DNA of 64,000 nucleotides from NCBI GenBank assembly GCA_030063045.1, contig JAQSEB010000064.1, forward strand, positions 62,001-126,000, written 5' to 3'. Below, piece by piece: positions 22,501 to 33,999 of the stretch. How positions within the stretch are numbered: the stretch's first letter is position 1; each line of letters begins with the position of its first letter. The DNA is from Pratylenchus scribneri (taxonomy: Eukaryota; Nematoda; Chromadorea; Rhabditida; Pratylenchidae). The translations under genes were made by a program, and so were the position numbers. The notes under the pieces were generated by a model, which saw only the letters and a list, made by a program, of their open reading frames with translations, was not told the DNA's origin and did no database searches.

Positions 22501-23572
22501 GGCCATTCTTCTCTCTTCTTGCGCAAATTGCATTAATCTTTGCCAAACAAGCCAACCAAATAAATCCAATAAATCAGTGCAATGAATAAATTGGGCCGGG
22601 TAAAATTGGGCAGAACAAATTGTTCCACAAAGTTGGCCGAGTAATTCAGCAATTAACTAAATTAATTTAATTAATTATTAATTTAATTAATTATTAATGG
22701 ATTAATTATTTATTTACTTTGATGCAATCCAATCTTTTCTCTTCTCGCCATTTCAAAATTAATTGTTTCCTCAATTCCACCATTTTTCGGCACCATTCAT
22801 TTTGAGTTAATTCATAAAATTTTGTCATCATTATTTGTTGTTCATTCGCCGATGATTTTAATTTGCCATTGTTTGACAATCTATTCAAAAGTCAATTAAT
22901 TTGTTTTTAATTATTTATTTTAACCTTTTATTCGTCGGTGTTTTAATTGCTGCATTAATTTTTTGGGTCTGTTGCATTTTTTTATTCCCACCGGACATCG
23001 GAATAATTTTGCCACCGTAATTTTCATTTGAATCAAAATTTGTCAAAAAACTGCTTTCAATTGTTAATTTATCGGCGGTGTTGAACTTAAAATCAATTTA
23101 AATTTGAAATAAAAATGTGAATAAACTTGTTCTAAAATTTGTCTCCGAATTTCTTTCCATGGCTTAAATCCAATCAATTCCTTCTCCGTTGGATCCAAAT
23201 TTGTGATTGGCCATTCAATTTCTTCATCATTTTCTGATTTGGCCAATGTATTATCCAATGGACCAATTCCATAATTTTTTATTGAATTTAATTGACATTC
23301 CTTTTAAATTGAAATTAATATTTTTTGTAAAAATGTTTCTAAATAACCTTTGATTTATTGAGGCTGCCGATTTTTTGAGTACCTCCAGATGCGCCGAGTG
23401 GGTCAAAAAAGTGATCTTCCGTTGCCTTCTTTCCATCTGAATTTTCTATTTCTTTGTTGGTTTCAAATTCATTTTTGAGAAAATCATTTGAAATTGCTTG
23501 AATTTGAAGCAATGGATGGGCCAAAACGGGTTGCGGATGCATAAGAAAATTTAATTCCGAAAATTTGGCCAT
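19548..23572 (-). CDS. VPS35L: VPS35L, Commander/retriever complex subunit
   Basis: A long minus-strand gene of roughly a dozen exons starting MAKFSELNFL. Recognisable blocks against human VPS35L (C16orf62): QFYPAQFIHCTDLLDLFGWL near the first third, RNWFGKINQTVQQIGPRIY, YLRSYLCKVGMRV, MEWIIQCVSFGA, LACCEYWCQFVFQHFTVNEV, and near the end KYAIRRVQSFTLHIVRTIRY followed by AAFLQGCLANLFIRF. VPS35L is the alpha-solenoid scaffold of retriever, which works with the CCC complex at endosomes to recycle cargo independently of retromer. The N-terminus holds the acidic, partly disordered region usual for the family, including FDPLG. The intron between about 20822 and 21300 is unusually large because it contains an inverted-repeat insertion. 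The gene starts about 230 bases downstream of the dUTPase stop on the same strand. Confidence 0.88.
20876..21257. repeat. Inverted-repeat insertion with tRNA-like core, inside a VPS35L intron
   Basis: The arms at about 20877-20940 and 21191-21257 are diverged inverted copies. Both contain CGGTT(C/T)AATGGT near the outer end and CTCGTCGAGA near the inner end. Between them, TAGCTTAGCTGG (about 20994) and GGTTCGATATCC (about 21038) resemble polymerase III A and B boxes. The insertion explains the size of this roughly 480-base intron among neighbours of about 50-60 bases. Confidence 0.6.
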
Positions 23573-23800
23573 TTTTATACATATTTTTGCATCAATTTGT
23601 CAATCTTATTAATAAATTAATTGGAAAATAATTTGTGATTTAGTATAATATAAAATATTTAATGTTAAATAACATTTTTAACAAATTTTATCGGTTGTTT
23701 TTATCAATTTATTAAAGCAAATAAATTAAAATAAAGCAAAATAAATTATTAAATAATGATCATCAATTAAATAATAACATAAATTGGATTAAGCTTCAAA

Positions 23801-24373
23801 TCAATGGAATTCAATCATTTTTGGTGTTTCTTTGTCCATCTCCTTCTCATTTAATCCAGTTGAGCCAAAACCGCCAACGCCTCGTTCAGTTTGGTCCAAA
23901 TTGGTCACATTTACGAGCTTTGGCCGAGTAAAACGCTCGCAAATCAATTGGGCAATTCGATCGCCACAATTTACCTGAAGTTTAATATTTTAACTAGCAA
24001 AATTATTTATTTTTGAATACCTTGAAATCCTCCTCTCCAAAATTGAACAGCAAAATTTTGATTTCGCCTCGATAGTCCTCGTCAATCACACCCGCGCCAA
24101 CATCGATGAATTGTTTGACGGCAAGACCAGAACGCGGGGCCACTCGACCATAATATCCTTTTGGCAGTGCAATTTGAAGGCCGGTCGAAACCAATCGTTT
24201 TCCTTAAAATTATTCCAATTAATAAAAATGCATTTGAAACACTGACCCTTTGCTGGAATCACGCAATCCTCTGCACTGCATAAATCGGCGCCAGCTGCTC
24301 CACTCGACCCGAATATGGGGAATTTTGCTTTTTCATTGAGGAGCACAAAACGAAGTTCATCACCGCTCTCCAT
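23801..24373 (-). CDS. dut: dUTP pyrophosphatase (trimeric dUTPase)
   Basis: Three exons encode a complete trimeric dUTPase of about 152 residues. It hydrolyses dUTP to dUMP and pyrophosphate, keeping uracil out of DNA and supplying dTMP synthesis. All five motifs are present in order: GAAGADL (1), [10 protein letters not shown] (2), [15 protein letters not shown] (3, with the catalytic Asp region), GDRIAQLI (4) and the Gly-rich C-terminal arm [11 protein letters not shown] (5). There is no mitochondrial or nuclear targeting extension on this reading. Start is the first ATG (MESGDELRF). It is the upstream member of a same-strand pair with VPS35L. Confidence 0.96.
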
Positions 24374-25300
24374 TTTCTTCGAATAATTAAAATTGGTGCT
24401 AAATAAATAAAGCTAATTTAATCATAAAATTAAAAAGCAGAGGGAAGGAATGAGGAAAATGCTGAAGAAATGGAAACGGAAGTGAAAATGAAAAAGCATA
24501 AGCATTGATTGATTTTTTTTGTCTTGGTTTAATTGTCATTTAAATAAACAAAATGCCAACAAAATTGTGAATTCCTCCACATTTAAATTTTCTTTCATTC
24601 CAATATTTGGATTGGAATTAGCCTTTTCGGCGGTTTGTGTGAAATAATAAAATCCCGCCTCCGTGGTCCGTGTGTGTGTGTTTGTGAATCGTTTGTGTAT
24701 GCATCAAAATATTCAAAAATAAATATGGCGCGCTCGCGCTTTGCGCATTAAAGGTGCTAGTAGCGTAGCGCATTTTGCTTAAAAGTCGTTTGAAATTTTA
24801 TCCAAACCGGTTTTCGGCTATTTACAAGGATTAAACCAAAAAACTAATTATGTTTTCGGATTTAGCATGTTGGAAAACCCTTAAAATTAAAACCAATTTT
24901 GAAACATATTAAATGAATGTTAAACCAGCACATGAATTGATAATAATCACCTTTTAAGTTATGTAAACAAAACATGCATTGTGTAAATTCATATTGATAT
25001 CCTACTTTTAGCTTTGTCATAAAATCATTGCAATTGAAGCAGAATTTTTACTCAATTTAAATAAAAGGAAAATAAGTGCCAAAAGCGGAAATTAAAGACA
25101 ATTTTGTTCGAAATATTTTTTGAAAAAGGGGGAGGTTTTTGAAATATTTGAATGAAGACACTAGGAAGGGGATTTGGCAGAATTAATCTAAAATATTTTT
25201 GTCTAATATTGACTTTAGATGGGGACAAGGATTTGGGGAATATTTGATCAGAGGCTTTGTTCCATTTTTTTCAACATTTCCAGCAGATTCTTTGATTTCT
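24374..25300. other. Intergenic region with a dispersed repeat copy
   Basis: Between dUTPase and galectin. It contains a short GT run near 24670 and, at about 24798-24930, a copy of a dispersed repeat (containing CCAAACCGGTTTTCGG, GGATTAAACC and TGAAACATATTAAATGAATG) that recurs near 41712 and 47281. The remainder up to 25300 is probably the galectin 3' untranslated region. Confidence 0.5.
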
Positions 25301-26440
25301 TCAGAAAATTTGAATTCCAGTGATTTCGACGTCTCCTCCAATTTGTAGTCCGTGAATGTCGTGCGGTTCCATTCGATGGGCATACGAACAGAAACGATCA
25401 TCATTGATGAAAATCTGTTGGAAATAGATGGATTTATTTGAATGGCCACTTTTATTTCCCCATCAATTCTGAATGTACCTGGAAGGCATATTCCTCGTTT
25501 ATGATTTTCAAATCGAAGCCAATTCCCTTTTCCAGCGGATTCTTGCCTTCACGTTCCTCATTGCCCCATTCATTTGCGATCAATGAATTTCGTACAATTG
25601 CCTTTTCATCAAAACGAGGATTGAAATGCAATGCAATGTCCCCATTCTTTTTCAGCTACAAAAATAAATTGGGAATTGATATTTCACTCATTTATACCAA
25701 ATTAATATGGAAACGTTTTCCTTTCTTCTCGGGTGTTCCAAAAATCAGCATTGTTTTGCCCGGATTGAATCCATCCCCGGTGATTCCACTCTCATAAGGG
25801 ACTGGATAATATTTTCCGCCCCAATGAATGTGCGTAATCAGCACATCGCCATCAATCGAGAAATGGCTGATCGAGCTGAGCGGCACACGGTGCTCATATT
25901 CCTTGATTTCCTTTTGGTCCGCAAAAATTGTGAATTTGCTGTCATGGGCACGGATCTTGGAGGGAATTGGGAATAATTAAATTGGTTTTGGGATGAATTT
26001 AACCCACTCGAATGTCAATATCGTCGCCCTTTTTGTACGGATTACTTTTGCGCTCCTCTTTTCCCCATTCCCCTTTGCTGTACGTGTTGAACACCATCTG
26101 AATAAAATGCCATTTTCCACAATAAATTTAGGCCCAATTATTCACCTTTCCTTCATCGAATCGAACGGAAATGTGAATGGGAACATCATTGCCGCTGAAA
26201 TCGGCACTGGCATGGTGAAGGTTGATGGTAAAACTGAACAGAATTTGGCATTTAAATTCACAAAATCATTTCCATTCGCTCACCGAACAGAATCCTCTGC
26301 GGTTTTTCCCTTCACAATCAAAGTTTGGCCAGGCTCAAATGGCTCTGTCAATTTGGATCGGTATGGAACAGGCTAAACAGCCAAAAAAGTTTCATCCCAA
26401 ATATTTTGTAAAATCTCACATATTGGGTCTCAACGGCCAT
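25301..26440 (-). CDS. lec-1: Two-domain (tandem-repeat) galectin, LEC-1 type
   Basis: Six exons encode about 280 residues with two carbohydrate-recognition domains. Domain 1 runs from YPVPYRSKL through HISVRFDEG to WGKEERKS. Domain 2 runs from YPVPYESGI through HFNPRF and NEWGNEERE to GGDVEITGIQIF. Domain 2 keeps the full beta-galactoside-binding set (His, Asn, Arg, Trp, Glu); in domain 1 HxNPRF is replaced by HISVRF, as in nematode LEC-1. There is no signal peptide, as usual for galectins, which are exported by a non-classical route. They bind glycoconjugates in the epidermis, gut and extracellular matrix. Start chosen at MAVETQYPVPY; an upstream proline-rich frame lacks an ATG and is probably untranslated. 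Confidence 0.94.
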
Positions 26441-28552
26441 TATTTCACTGAGTTGACAAGAATTATTTGCCTTTGGAGTAGTCGGTGGCGGTGGAACAAG
26501 GGCGGTTGGTGTTGGGGGATCTTTTTGAAAGGGAATGGGAATAAATAAAAATAAAATGGGCAAAATGTGGTTTTGAAAGGAGGGGAAAATATTTTGGGCG
26601 ATGAATCATTCATTCCCGATTATTTATTTATTAGTGTGGAATTGGAAATGGATAATAATAGGAAAATGAATCCATTCGACTATATTTGAAATTGGCAAAA
26701 ATTAATTCTATTTTGGCCTAGATTTGGTCTTCTGCTCCTTCGGGATTGGTATTATATGGGGAAATATGTCGAAAAGCAAAAGAAAAACGTGAAAGATTTC
26801 CTCCCTTTAAAAAAGTATATGGGCCAACGGAGGCGTGGGCTGGGACCGAGAATGGGAAGGGGAGGCGGATGCAGTGAGAATGAATGGGCAACAGAGAGGA
26901 TTGAGAAAACTAGGCCATAAAGCCGGGAGTTGGGCGGAATGGCCTGGGAATGGGGGTTTCCTTTTTGCCCAGCCCACTGATGCTGCCATTGAATAATGTG
27001 CAATGAATGTTTTTATATCGATTTGTTTATTGTTTTGTTTGTGTTTATCAAAAAAACCGCAAAAATTTTTTATTCGAAATTTTAAAGAATTAGGATTTTA
27101 AAGGATTTAAAAATTGTTTTTTGGCCTATTTATTTGACAATTATGCTTAATTCATCAATTTAGCAAATTTATTTTTGCCACTCCTCTTATCAATAAAAAT
27201 TGGTGAAAAACAACATTTATTTGGACCGTGGACCGAAGATTGTTTATATTTTTAATACAAATAAATGGAATTGGAATGAAATTGAAGTGCGGAAAAGGGA
27301 GGGACATAAAAAATGCTCATAAAAATGTTGGTTTAATAAAATCAGTGAAATTTTCAAGGTCGCTTTAGAGAATTTTAAAATCTTTGGGCAAATTCGATGG
27401 AGTTAAAATAAAATAGAACGTGCGGGTGAATCATCCCTCCGGCAAAAATCTTTGGACTTGATGAGAGTAGTGTGGAAATTAAGGGATTCATTTTTTATTA
27501 TTTATCCGTATGTTGTAGATTGTTAACAATTATAGGAGGAAAGCATGGAAATATGCCTCCCTGGACTTTTATTTCAATAGTTCATCTAATTCATCAGTGA
27601 TTCGTTAACCCTAATTTGTTAGGTTCATTCGTTTCAGTTCACTATGGCCTAAACAAGTTTCTTGCCCATTTCGCGCCATTGCTTTAAAACCAAACTTTAT
27701 TGCATTTTAAAATGGAAAAAAAGTGAGTTGTTTTAATTGAGAAATGTGCGCCGCAAATTCTCGCCGCCATTTTTGGTCAATGGAAAAAGGAGGGGGTTTT
27801 ATTGTTTAAAGAACAGCACAAAAATGTGAGTCAAAGTTGGAGGAGAGAATTTGGAAGAATTTTGGTGGACAAAATTGGGAAATATAGATGAGAGGAAATG
27901 AATGGATGAATTGGACTGGGGAGATTGGAATTGCGGAATGAAATGAATGAAACAACAAGCAATGATGGCAGCCGCAGAATGCGCAATGGAAAACAATTTT
28001 TGTCCGGCTATTTTGGTCAATCCCTTCCTTTCCTCTCATCGTCCTCATTATTATTGCGCACATTTACCACAAGAATTATGAGCCGGTTTGGGATGGGCAT
28101 AGAGGCGTAAACAAATTCATCACGCATTTATAGTCTTTGTACATATTGAAAAGAGGTTGAATTAAAATTGAAGGAAAAAATCAATTAATTCTGTATTTGA
28201 TTTTCTTGATTAGAAATGGCTGAATTTGATTAGAAATTATTTATTTGCCAATATTTGTGTAGACAATTGACAATTCCAATCAACATGCATTTTTGGGTTA
28301 ACCGTCAAACATCAATTCTCTCATACATTCTACGGTCCTTCAGAATCCTCCCTTGGGCACAGTTATTTGCGCCCTCTTCAATTCACATTCCTTTGTATTT
28401 GCAGTGAATGGTGTACGATTGCTACTTGAGGAAAAGGCGCAAAAAAAGAGGGTTTTGTAGTGGCTGATGGGGGACAAAGGTTGTGAAAAAAGGTGCAAAA
28501 ATTGGAATAAAATATTCGCGCATATTGAAATAATAAATGGTGTTTAAATCCA
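26441..28552. other. Long intergenic region, no supported gene
   Basis: About 2.1 kb upstream of the galectin. Several open stretches occur on the minus strand (26752-27003 and 27799-28063), but they are composition-driven and lack convincing start or splice context. I see no RNA gene. It may hold galectin 5' regulatory sequence and an untranslated first exon. Confidence 0.4.
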
Positions 28553-29137
28553 TTACAATAATATACCAATCCCCACTCCCATCTTTCTACCTTCTTCGGC
28601 ATCATTTTCCCGTGCAATTTCTTCAACAACAATGCCACCCGGTGCAACTTCATTTTGTTGCTGTTCCAATTCCATTTGTGGTTGTTCCAACAATTGAGGG
28701 GTTTCAATTTGCTCATTTGGCATATTTTCCTTTTCTTTTTGGCCATTCCCCTCCAATTCACCGGCTCCACCAACCTCTTTTACCCATTCTGGCCCATCTT
28801 CTCCTTCTTTTTGTTGTTCCGCTTCATCCGCTTCCAAAACCATTTGCTTCACTTCCTCCACCAAATATGCCTCTCCCCCGGCATCATCAATTCCCACATT
28901 TCCATCGTAATATTCACTTTCCGCCGGTGGTTGCCCGGCTCCATCTTCGCCGGCATTGTGCCCCACAATTTCCCCTTGCGCATTCTTTGAATATTGGACA
29001 TCCGTTGTTCCAATTGTTGTGCCAAAATGGCCACCCGTATTGTCTGCCACACCGAAGTGGGCATCAACAAAATCCTGGTCCTGAACATCGACGAATTCTT
29101 CTTCGGCAATTCCGCCATAAATTTGATAATTGGACAT
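28553..29137 (-). CDS. Acidic Gln/Glu-rich protein or exon, unknown
   Basis: Not recognised. A single uninterrupted frame of 194 codons starts MSNYQIYGGIAEEEFVDVQD and stays strongly acidic. Its central part (about residues 95-115, AYLVEEVKQMVLEADEAEQ) looks helical, and there is a Gln/Glu-rich stretch near 155-165. It has no signal peptide or membrane segment. The reading ends shortly after a possible donor (GTATAT near 28564), so the true C-terminus may continue in an exon I could not place. Length, composition bias and a sensible start support coding, but the antisense frame is also open for most of this stretch, which lowers certainty. Confidence 0.5.
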   Translation of the reverse strand: MSNYQIYGGIAEEEFVDVQDQDFVDAHFGVADNTGGHFGTTIGTTDVQYSKNAQGEIVGHNAGEDGAGQPPAESEYYDGNVGIDDAGGEAYLVEEVKQMVLEADEAEQQKEGEDGPEWVKEVGGAGELEGNGQKEKENMPNEQIETPQLLEQPQMELEQQQNEVAPGGIVVEEIARENDAEEGRKMGVGIGILL

Positions 29138-29994
29138 TTTGGAGGGAATTGGGAAATTAACTGTAATAATTGGAAAGAGGCAATAAAAGAATATTTGGAA
29201 TTTGTTAAAAATTAAAAAACTAATTAATTGAAAAGAGGTTTTTTCCCAGTTTTAACCAAATTAATGGGAAGGTTGAATTTTGAATTTCGTCGAGAATACA
29301 GCTAACTAAGTTAGCCGCGTGGAAGTGGCGAACGCCAATGAATGTGAAAGGAAGGCATTGAATAGAAAATATGAGGTAAAATGAATTGAATGAAATGGAA
29401 AACGGGGATGGCGAGCGATGGCTCACATTCCATTCCATTCCATACCCTTGGCCCATTTACCCATCCATTTTCCCTCTCAATTGGCAAAATGCGCCCTCAA
29501 ATTTTGGCCAAGCTGATCAATTTCGCTTTTAATCAATGAAAATGTTGTGGAATTGGGTGGAGAGGATTGGACAAGTTTGCACAGCTTTGTTGGCAAAATG
29601 ATGAGGGAAAACTAACTGGCAATGGTGGAAATTAGGAATGGAAAATGAATTTTTGACAAATAAAAACTAGAAAACAATTGGAGTAAAAAAGATAGTCGAA
29701 ACAATTATGGCCTAATATGATTATGAAATTTGGATTAACATTAACAGTAAATGGATTCCTCTTTTTGCTTGAATTGATCTCTTTTATATAAATCAACCGA
29801 ATCTCCGAATCCTACTTTCGATTCGAATTATTATAATTAAATCAAAATGATCTCTTTCATTCTTCTTTTTATGCCAATTAATTTGTTTCGCCGCATTTTG
29901 GATGGAATATGGCTTAATTTCTAATTAATAAAGATATTAAAAAAAACATCTGACACCCAAAGTGGAATTAATCTAAAAATCAGAATTACAGTAT
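29138..29994. other. Intergenic region, nothing recognised
   Basis: About 860 bases between the acidic open frame and the minisatellite arrays. The frames on both strands are short and interrupted. Confidence 0.4.
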
Positions 29995-30480
29995 ATTCTT
30001 TCGGGAAAAGACTAATCTAATTGGAGTGAAAGACAAATCTTTCCGAAAAAATCTAAAAGGATGAGACACAAATCTTTCCGGAATGAAACACAATCTAACC
30101 GGAAAATACAAATCTTTTAAGAATGAAACACAATCTAACCGGAAAACACAAATCTTTTAGGAATGAAACACAATCTAACCGGAAAACACAAATCTTTTAG
30201 GAATGAAACACAATCTAACCGGAAAACACAAATCTTTCCGGAACGAAACACAATCTAACCGGAAAACACAAATCTTTTAAGAATGAAACACAATCTAACC
30301 GGAAAATACAAATTTTTCCGGAATGAAACACAATCTAACCGGAAAACACAAATCTTTTAGGAATGAAACACAATCTAACCGGAAAACACAACTCTTTTAG
30401 GAATGAAACACAATCTAACCGGAAAACACAACTCTTTTAGGAATGAAACACAATCTAACCGGAAAACACATAATCTTTCC
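29995..30480. repeat. Minisatellite array A, 40-bp unit
   Basis: About ten units with a clean 40-bp period from roughly 30076, preceded by degenerate units. Each unit contains GAATGAAACACAATCTAACC, then GGAAAACACAAATCTTTTAG or a variant with TTTCCG. The TTCCGGAA palindrome is present in several units. It abuts array B without a gap. Confidence 0.9.
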
Positions 30481-30815
30481 GGAAAAGACTAACTGGAGTG
30501 AAACACAATTCTTTCCGGAAAAGACTAACTAGAGTGAAACACAATTCTTTCCGGAAAAGACTAACTAGAGTGAAACACAATTCTTTCCGGAAAATACTAA
30601 CTAGAGTGAAACACAATTCTTTCCGGAAAATACTAACTAGAGTGAAACACAATTCTTTCCGGAAAATACTAACTAGAGTGAAACACAATTCTTTCCGGAA
30701 AAGACTAACTAGAGTGAAACACAATTCTTTCCGGAAAATACTAACTAGAGTGAAACACAATTCTTTCCGGAAAAGACTAACTAGAGTGAAACAATAATCT
30801 TTCCGGAAAATACAA
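30481..30815. repeat. Minisatellite array B, 36-bp unit
   Basis: About eight to nine units with a 36-bp period. Each unit contains GAGTGAAACACAATTCTTTC, then CGGAAAA(G/T)ACTAACTA. Because 36 is a multiple of three, both strands show about 100-codon open frames made of a 12-residue repeat. These frames have no independent support as genes. Confidence 0.9.
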
Positions 30816-31395
30816 TCTAATATAAAAACACATTTTTTTTCAAATTAATTAAAATAATTGTTGACTTCAATTTTCCCTCAAAAATTCCCTCATTTATTCA
30901 AAAAAGGAAAGAGCATCAAAACAAAACCAATTGAAGTGAGAAAAAAAATCGGCAACAGAAAGATGGATGACCTGAATGAGGATGAATGGAGGGATTTACT
31001 GGATTTGAGTGGCTGGAAGCCTGGGAAGCGGCTTTTCTTCCTGTAAAAATGAAAATCCTTCATTCCCTTTCATTTCTTTTCTTAATCTTTCTTTTCTCTT
31101 TGAAAATTATTCCAATTTATATTTGAGACATTCTTTTCCTATTTTGATTGATCCATCCAATAAATTATCCAATAAATGTTCAAATTTCATTAATTTTGTA
31201 TCCTTATCCATTATTTTTGGCCAACAATGTCTTCGAACTTTTCCCCCTTTCTACGAAAATTACTAATCTCAATTAAAAGTTGGTAAAATGGGATTATGAA
31301 CCGAAAATATCCTTTACCATTTCCCATCCTCAGTTTCAGTCATCCTTCCTTTGTTCATCTCATTTTCGCCTCCATTTTCACTATCCTCTTCATCG

Positions 31396-33999
31396 ATGGC
31401 CCAAAGCTCGCCAGCCCGTTGGATTGTGGCCAATAAAATTGGAAAAAATGAGGAGAAATTCCCAAGGGATGTGCCCACCATCTACGAACAAAAATTTGGC
31501 CAATTTTTGATCACTGCGGCCAATCCAATTGATGATTGGCAGAATTCCTCCACTTCAATTCCTTCAAATTCGGTCAGTCCGTCAAAATGAATTTAGCACA
31601 GCCTGAGGGAATATATTTATTTATTAGACCAGTTTGCAAATTTTGGACTGGAAAGAATGGGAAAATATGTCGAATGAATCGACGGGATTTGGAAGGAATG
31701 GCCGGTCAAAAGCATTGGGAAATCCAATTTTGATTGTGGCCAAAAAAGATGACAATAATATTGAAAGGAGGATATTGCCCCCAGAAGCCGAAGAAGAGGA
31801 TGAAGAAAAGGAAAATGATAATAAAAAGGAGGAATGGAAGGAAGGATGGGCCCATTTCGAGAGGAAATTGACAGCCGGCACAATGCCCCTCAATTTGAGC
31901 AGATTCCCTGTGGAAAATGTTAATAATGGAAATGTAACAATGAGGGAAAAAGGTGGTATTGGTGGTGAACAAATTAGCACAGAAAATCCGCCAAAAATGG
32001 GAACAGTAGATTTCGTCAAATTTTCAAATAAATTCACCACATCAACAACACAAATTCCCGAATCTTCATTAAATTTAATCGAAGGATTAAATGGCACAAA
32101 TAATGGTTAGAAGAAGGAGTAAAAATTTGAATATATTTTCCCTTCAAAAGGATTGGGTGTTGTCAATTTTTCGCCATTAGGTCAAAATATTCCAATTCAG
32201 CCTCAAAATGCAGTGGATCTTCGGCAATTGCCAACTTTAATGCAGTTTGTTGAGAAATAAATATAATTCATTAATCATTTATTGCTCAAATGCAGTCTTC
32301 TAAAGCAAATTCCGACTGTGATTCGAACTTTTCAAGAAAATCCATCAGTCAGCGCCGGTAGTTTTACTGAAAAAATTGGAGTACAAAACAATGGACACGA
32401 AGGAAAAGGTGAAAATCAGTTAATTTGCGAATCTTTTCTTTATCGAATTCATTTCAAGATATTTTCGCATTGCCAACAGGGAATGGCCTAATTCAACAAT
32501 TTTTGGGGGTCTCATCAAATGCTGAGCAAATCAGTAAAATACAATCAAAGGCTGTTTCAAATGAATATGGTGGATTGGGGCAAATTGATATTGAAGGAAA
32601 ACAACACCAAATGGCAGAGGACGAAATTGAAATAAATAAAGGGTCTGAAGGGAATTGAATTGGGTTGGCTTCGGGAAGGTCATTTGGCCCAATCTAATTT
32701 TAACTTTATTAGTCCTAGCTTCTAGGGCTAAAGTGGTTCTGGACCCCCAATGAACCGGATAGAGTGATTAGAGGCGAATGAATTTTAAATTATTCTTTTA
32801 ATTGTACAGTAAAATGTGATAAAAATATGGAGGGCAAAAAAGGCAAAGGAGGGCAGGATTAAAAAGGCGGATTGGGGCAATATTTGATTGATAGGGTGAC
32901 AGGTGATTGGTTAGGCAAAAATTGGGGGTACACGGTACAGTAAGACTAAAAGGAAAGACCCTTATTAGGCAATGACAAACTTATTCATCGCAATTCATTT
33001 ACTTCAGTTTCAGAATCGTTGATGGAAATTCTCAAATGCCTTTCCTCAATTCCCAAATTGTGCCGAGTATGACTACCAATGCTGGAATTCCGTCGGTTGG
33101 CCGAATCGAAATTCGCCGTTTGCCGCTATCTTCGTCCATTAAAAAATCATCGGAGATTGTCAATGAAACAACACTTTTTAAGGGATTGCGAATTGACAAA
33201 GAACAAAAGAAAAAAATCAGCGTTAAAGAACGTGAACAAAGACTAAACATTTATGGAGTTCGTTGACTGGGGCCATTATATAAATATTGAATTTTTTTAA
33301 TTAAATAAAAGGTGACTTTGGCCCCTCCTTCGGCCTATGAAGCACCTTTACCAGCAGTTCAAAATTTGGCATCAACAATTAGCTGGGAAAAGACGAACAA
33401 AAAGCCCAGGCCACAATTTGATATTGAGAAATTAACCGTCAATGAATTAACGCAATTGGAAAAGATTCATAGGAAGTTGTTTAATGCAGAAAGTGGTGAA
33501 ACAATGGTAAAAGAAGAAAAAGGTATTAATTTTGGAAGAGGTGAATGGAAATCATCGGCGGTAGGAGGAAGAAATCAAGAAAATGGTCAGCAAATTAGCA
33601 GAATGGATTGTTGACAATTTGCCATTTATCAGATCATCCAGCCATCGGCATTCCCAAATCACAGAATATTACCAAAAATATATCCTCTTCAATGCAATCA
33701 CCTCCACATTTGACGGCAAAAAATCAAAATTTGAAGGAATTGGTCCGGAAAGGTGTCGAGATTGGACAATTGGATCAGGTTGAGAGAGGAAAAGACATAT
33801 TTTATCATTTATGCCGTTGGTTTAGTCAATGCTAAATGATTTGCTAGCAATTGGGGAATTACCGGATCTTGAGGAAATGACAAGAGGAATGGATTTGAGT
33901 TTATTGCATAAACCGGGTGGATTTGCTATTCTCAAACAACAATTTGTTGAGCGACTCATTCAGCGAGCATTTAATGGCAACGGGGGCAGAAAATCATGA
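31396..33999 (+). CDS. Multi-exon protein of unknown function
   Basis: Not recognised. At least seven exons join in consistent phase. Blocks in order: ANKIGKNEEKFPRDVPTIYE, LQILDWKEWENM, an acidic Lys/Glu stretch, GTMPLNLSRFPVE, VVNFSPLGQNIPIQP, LPTLMQFVEK, LKQIPTVIRTFQ, IPSVGRIEIRRLP, IDKEQKKKISVKEREQRLNI, APPSAYEAPLPAVQNLA, LTVNELTQLEKIHRKLFN, and an end with ELPDLEEMTRGMDLSLLHKP then VERLIQRAFNGNG. A roughly 370-base intron (about 32642-33011) is needed to join GSEG-side sequence to IVDGNSQMP. The 5' end is uncertain: the region before MAQSSPAR is hydrophobic (ILPLFISFSPPFSL) and could be a signal peptide encoded with an upstream exon. Regular Pro, Gln and Lys content suggests an extracellular or structural protein, but this is inference. 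Part of its last exon is duplicated at 16.9 kb. Confidence 0.62.

Noticed and set aside
29280..29330. tRNA-like or hairpin sequence around GCTAACTAAGTTAGC
   Set aside because: A short palindrome without B box or stems; too little to call an RNA gene.
30455..30797. Opposed open frames of about 100 codons with a 12-residue repeat
   Set aside because: They are an arithmetic result of a 36-bp tandem repeat without stops; both strands are equally open and there is no start or splice context.
30963..31043. Short frame MDDLNEDEWRDLLDLSGWKPG as a first exon of the 31.4 kb gene
   Set aside because: Its donor phase does not join the downstream frame with the visible acceptors, so I left it out of the gene model.
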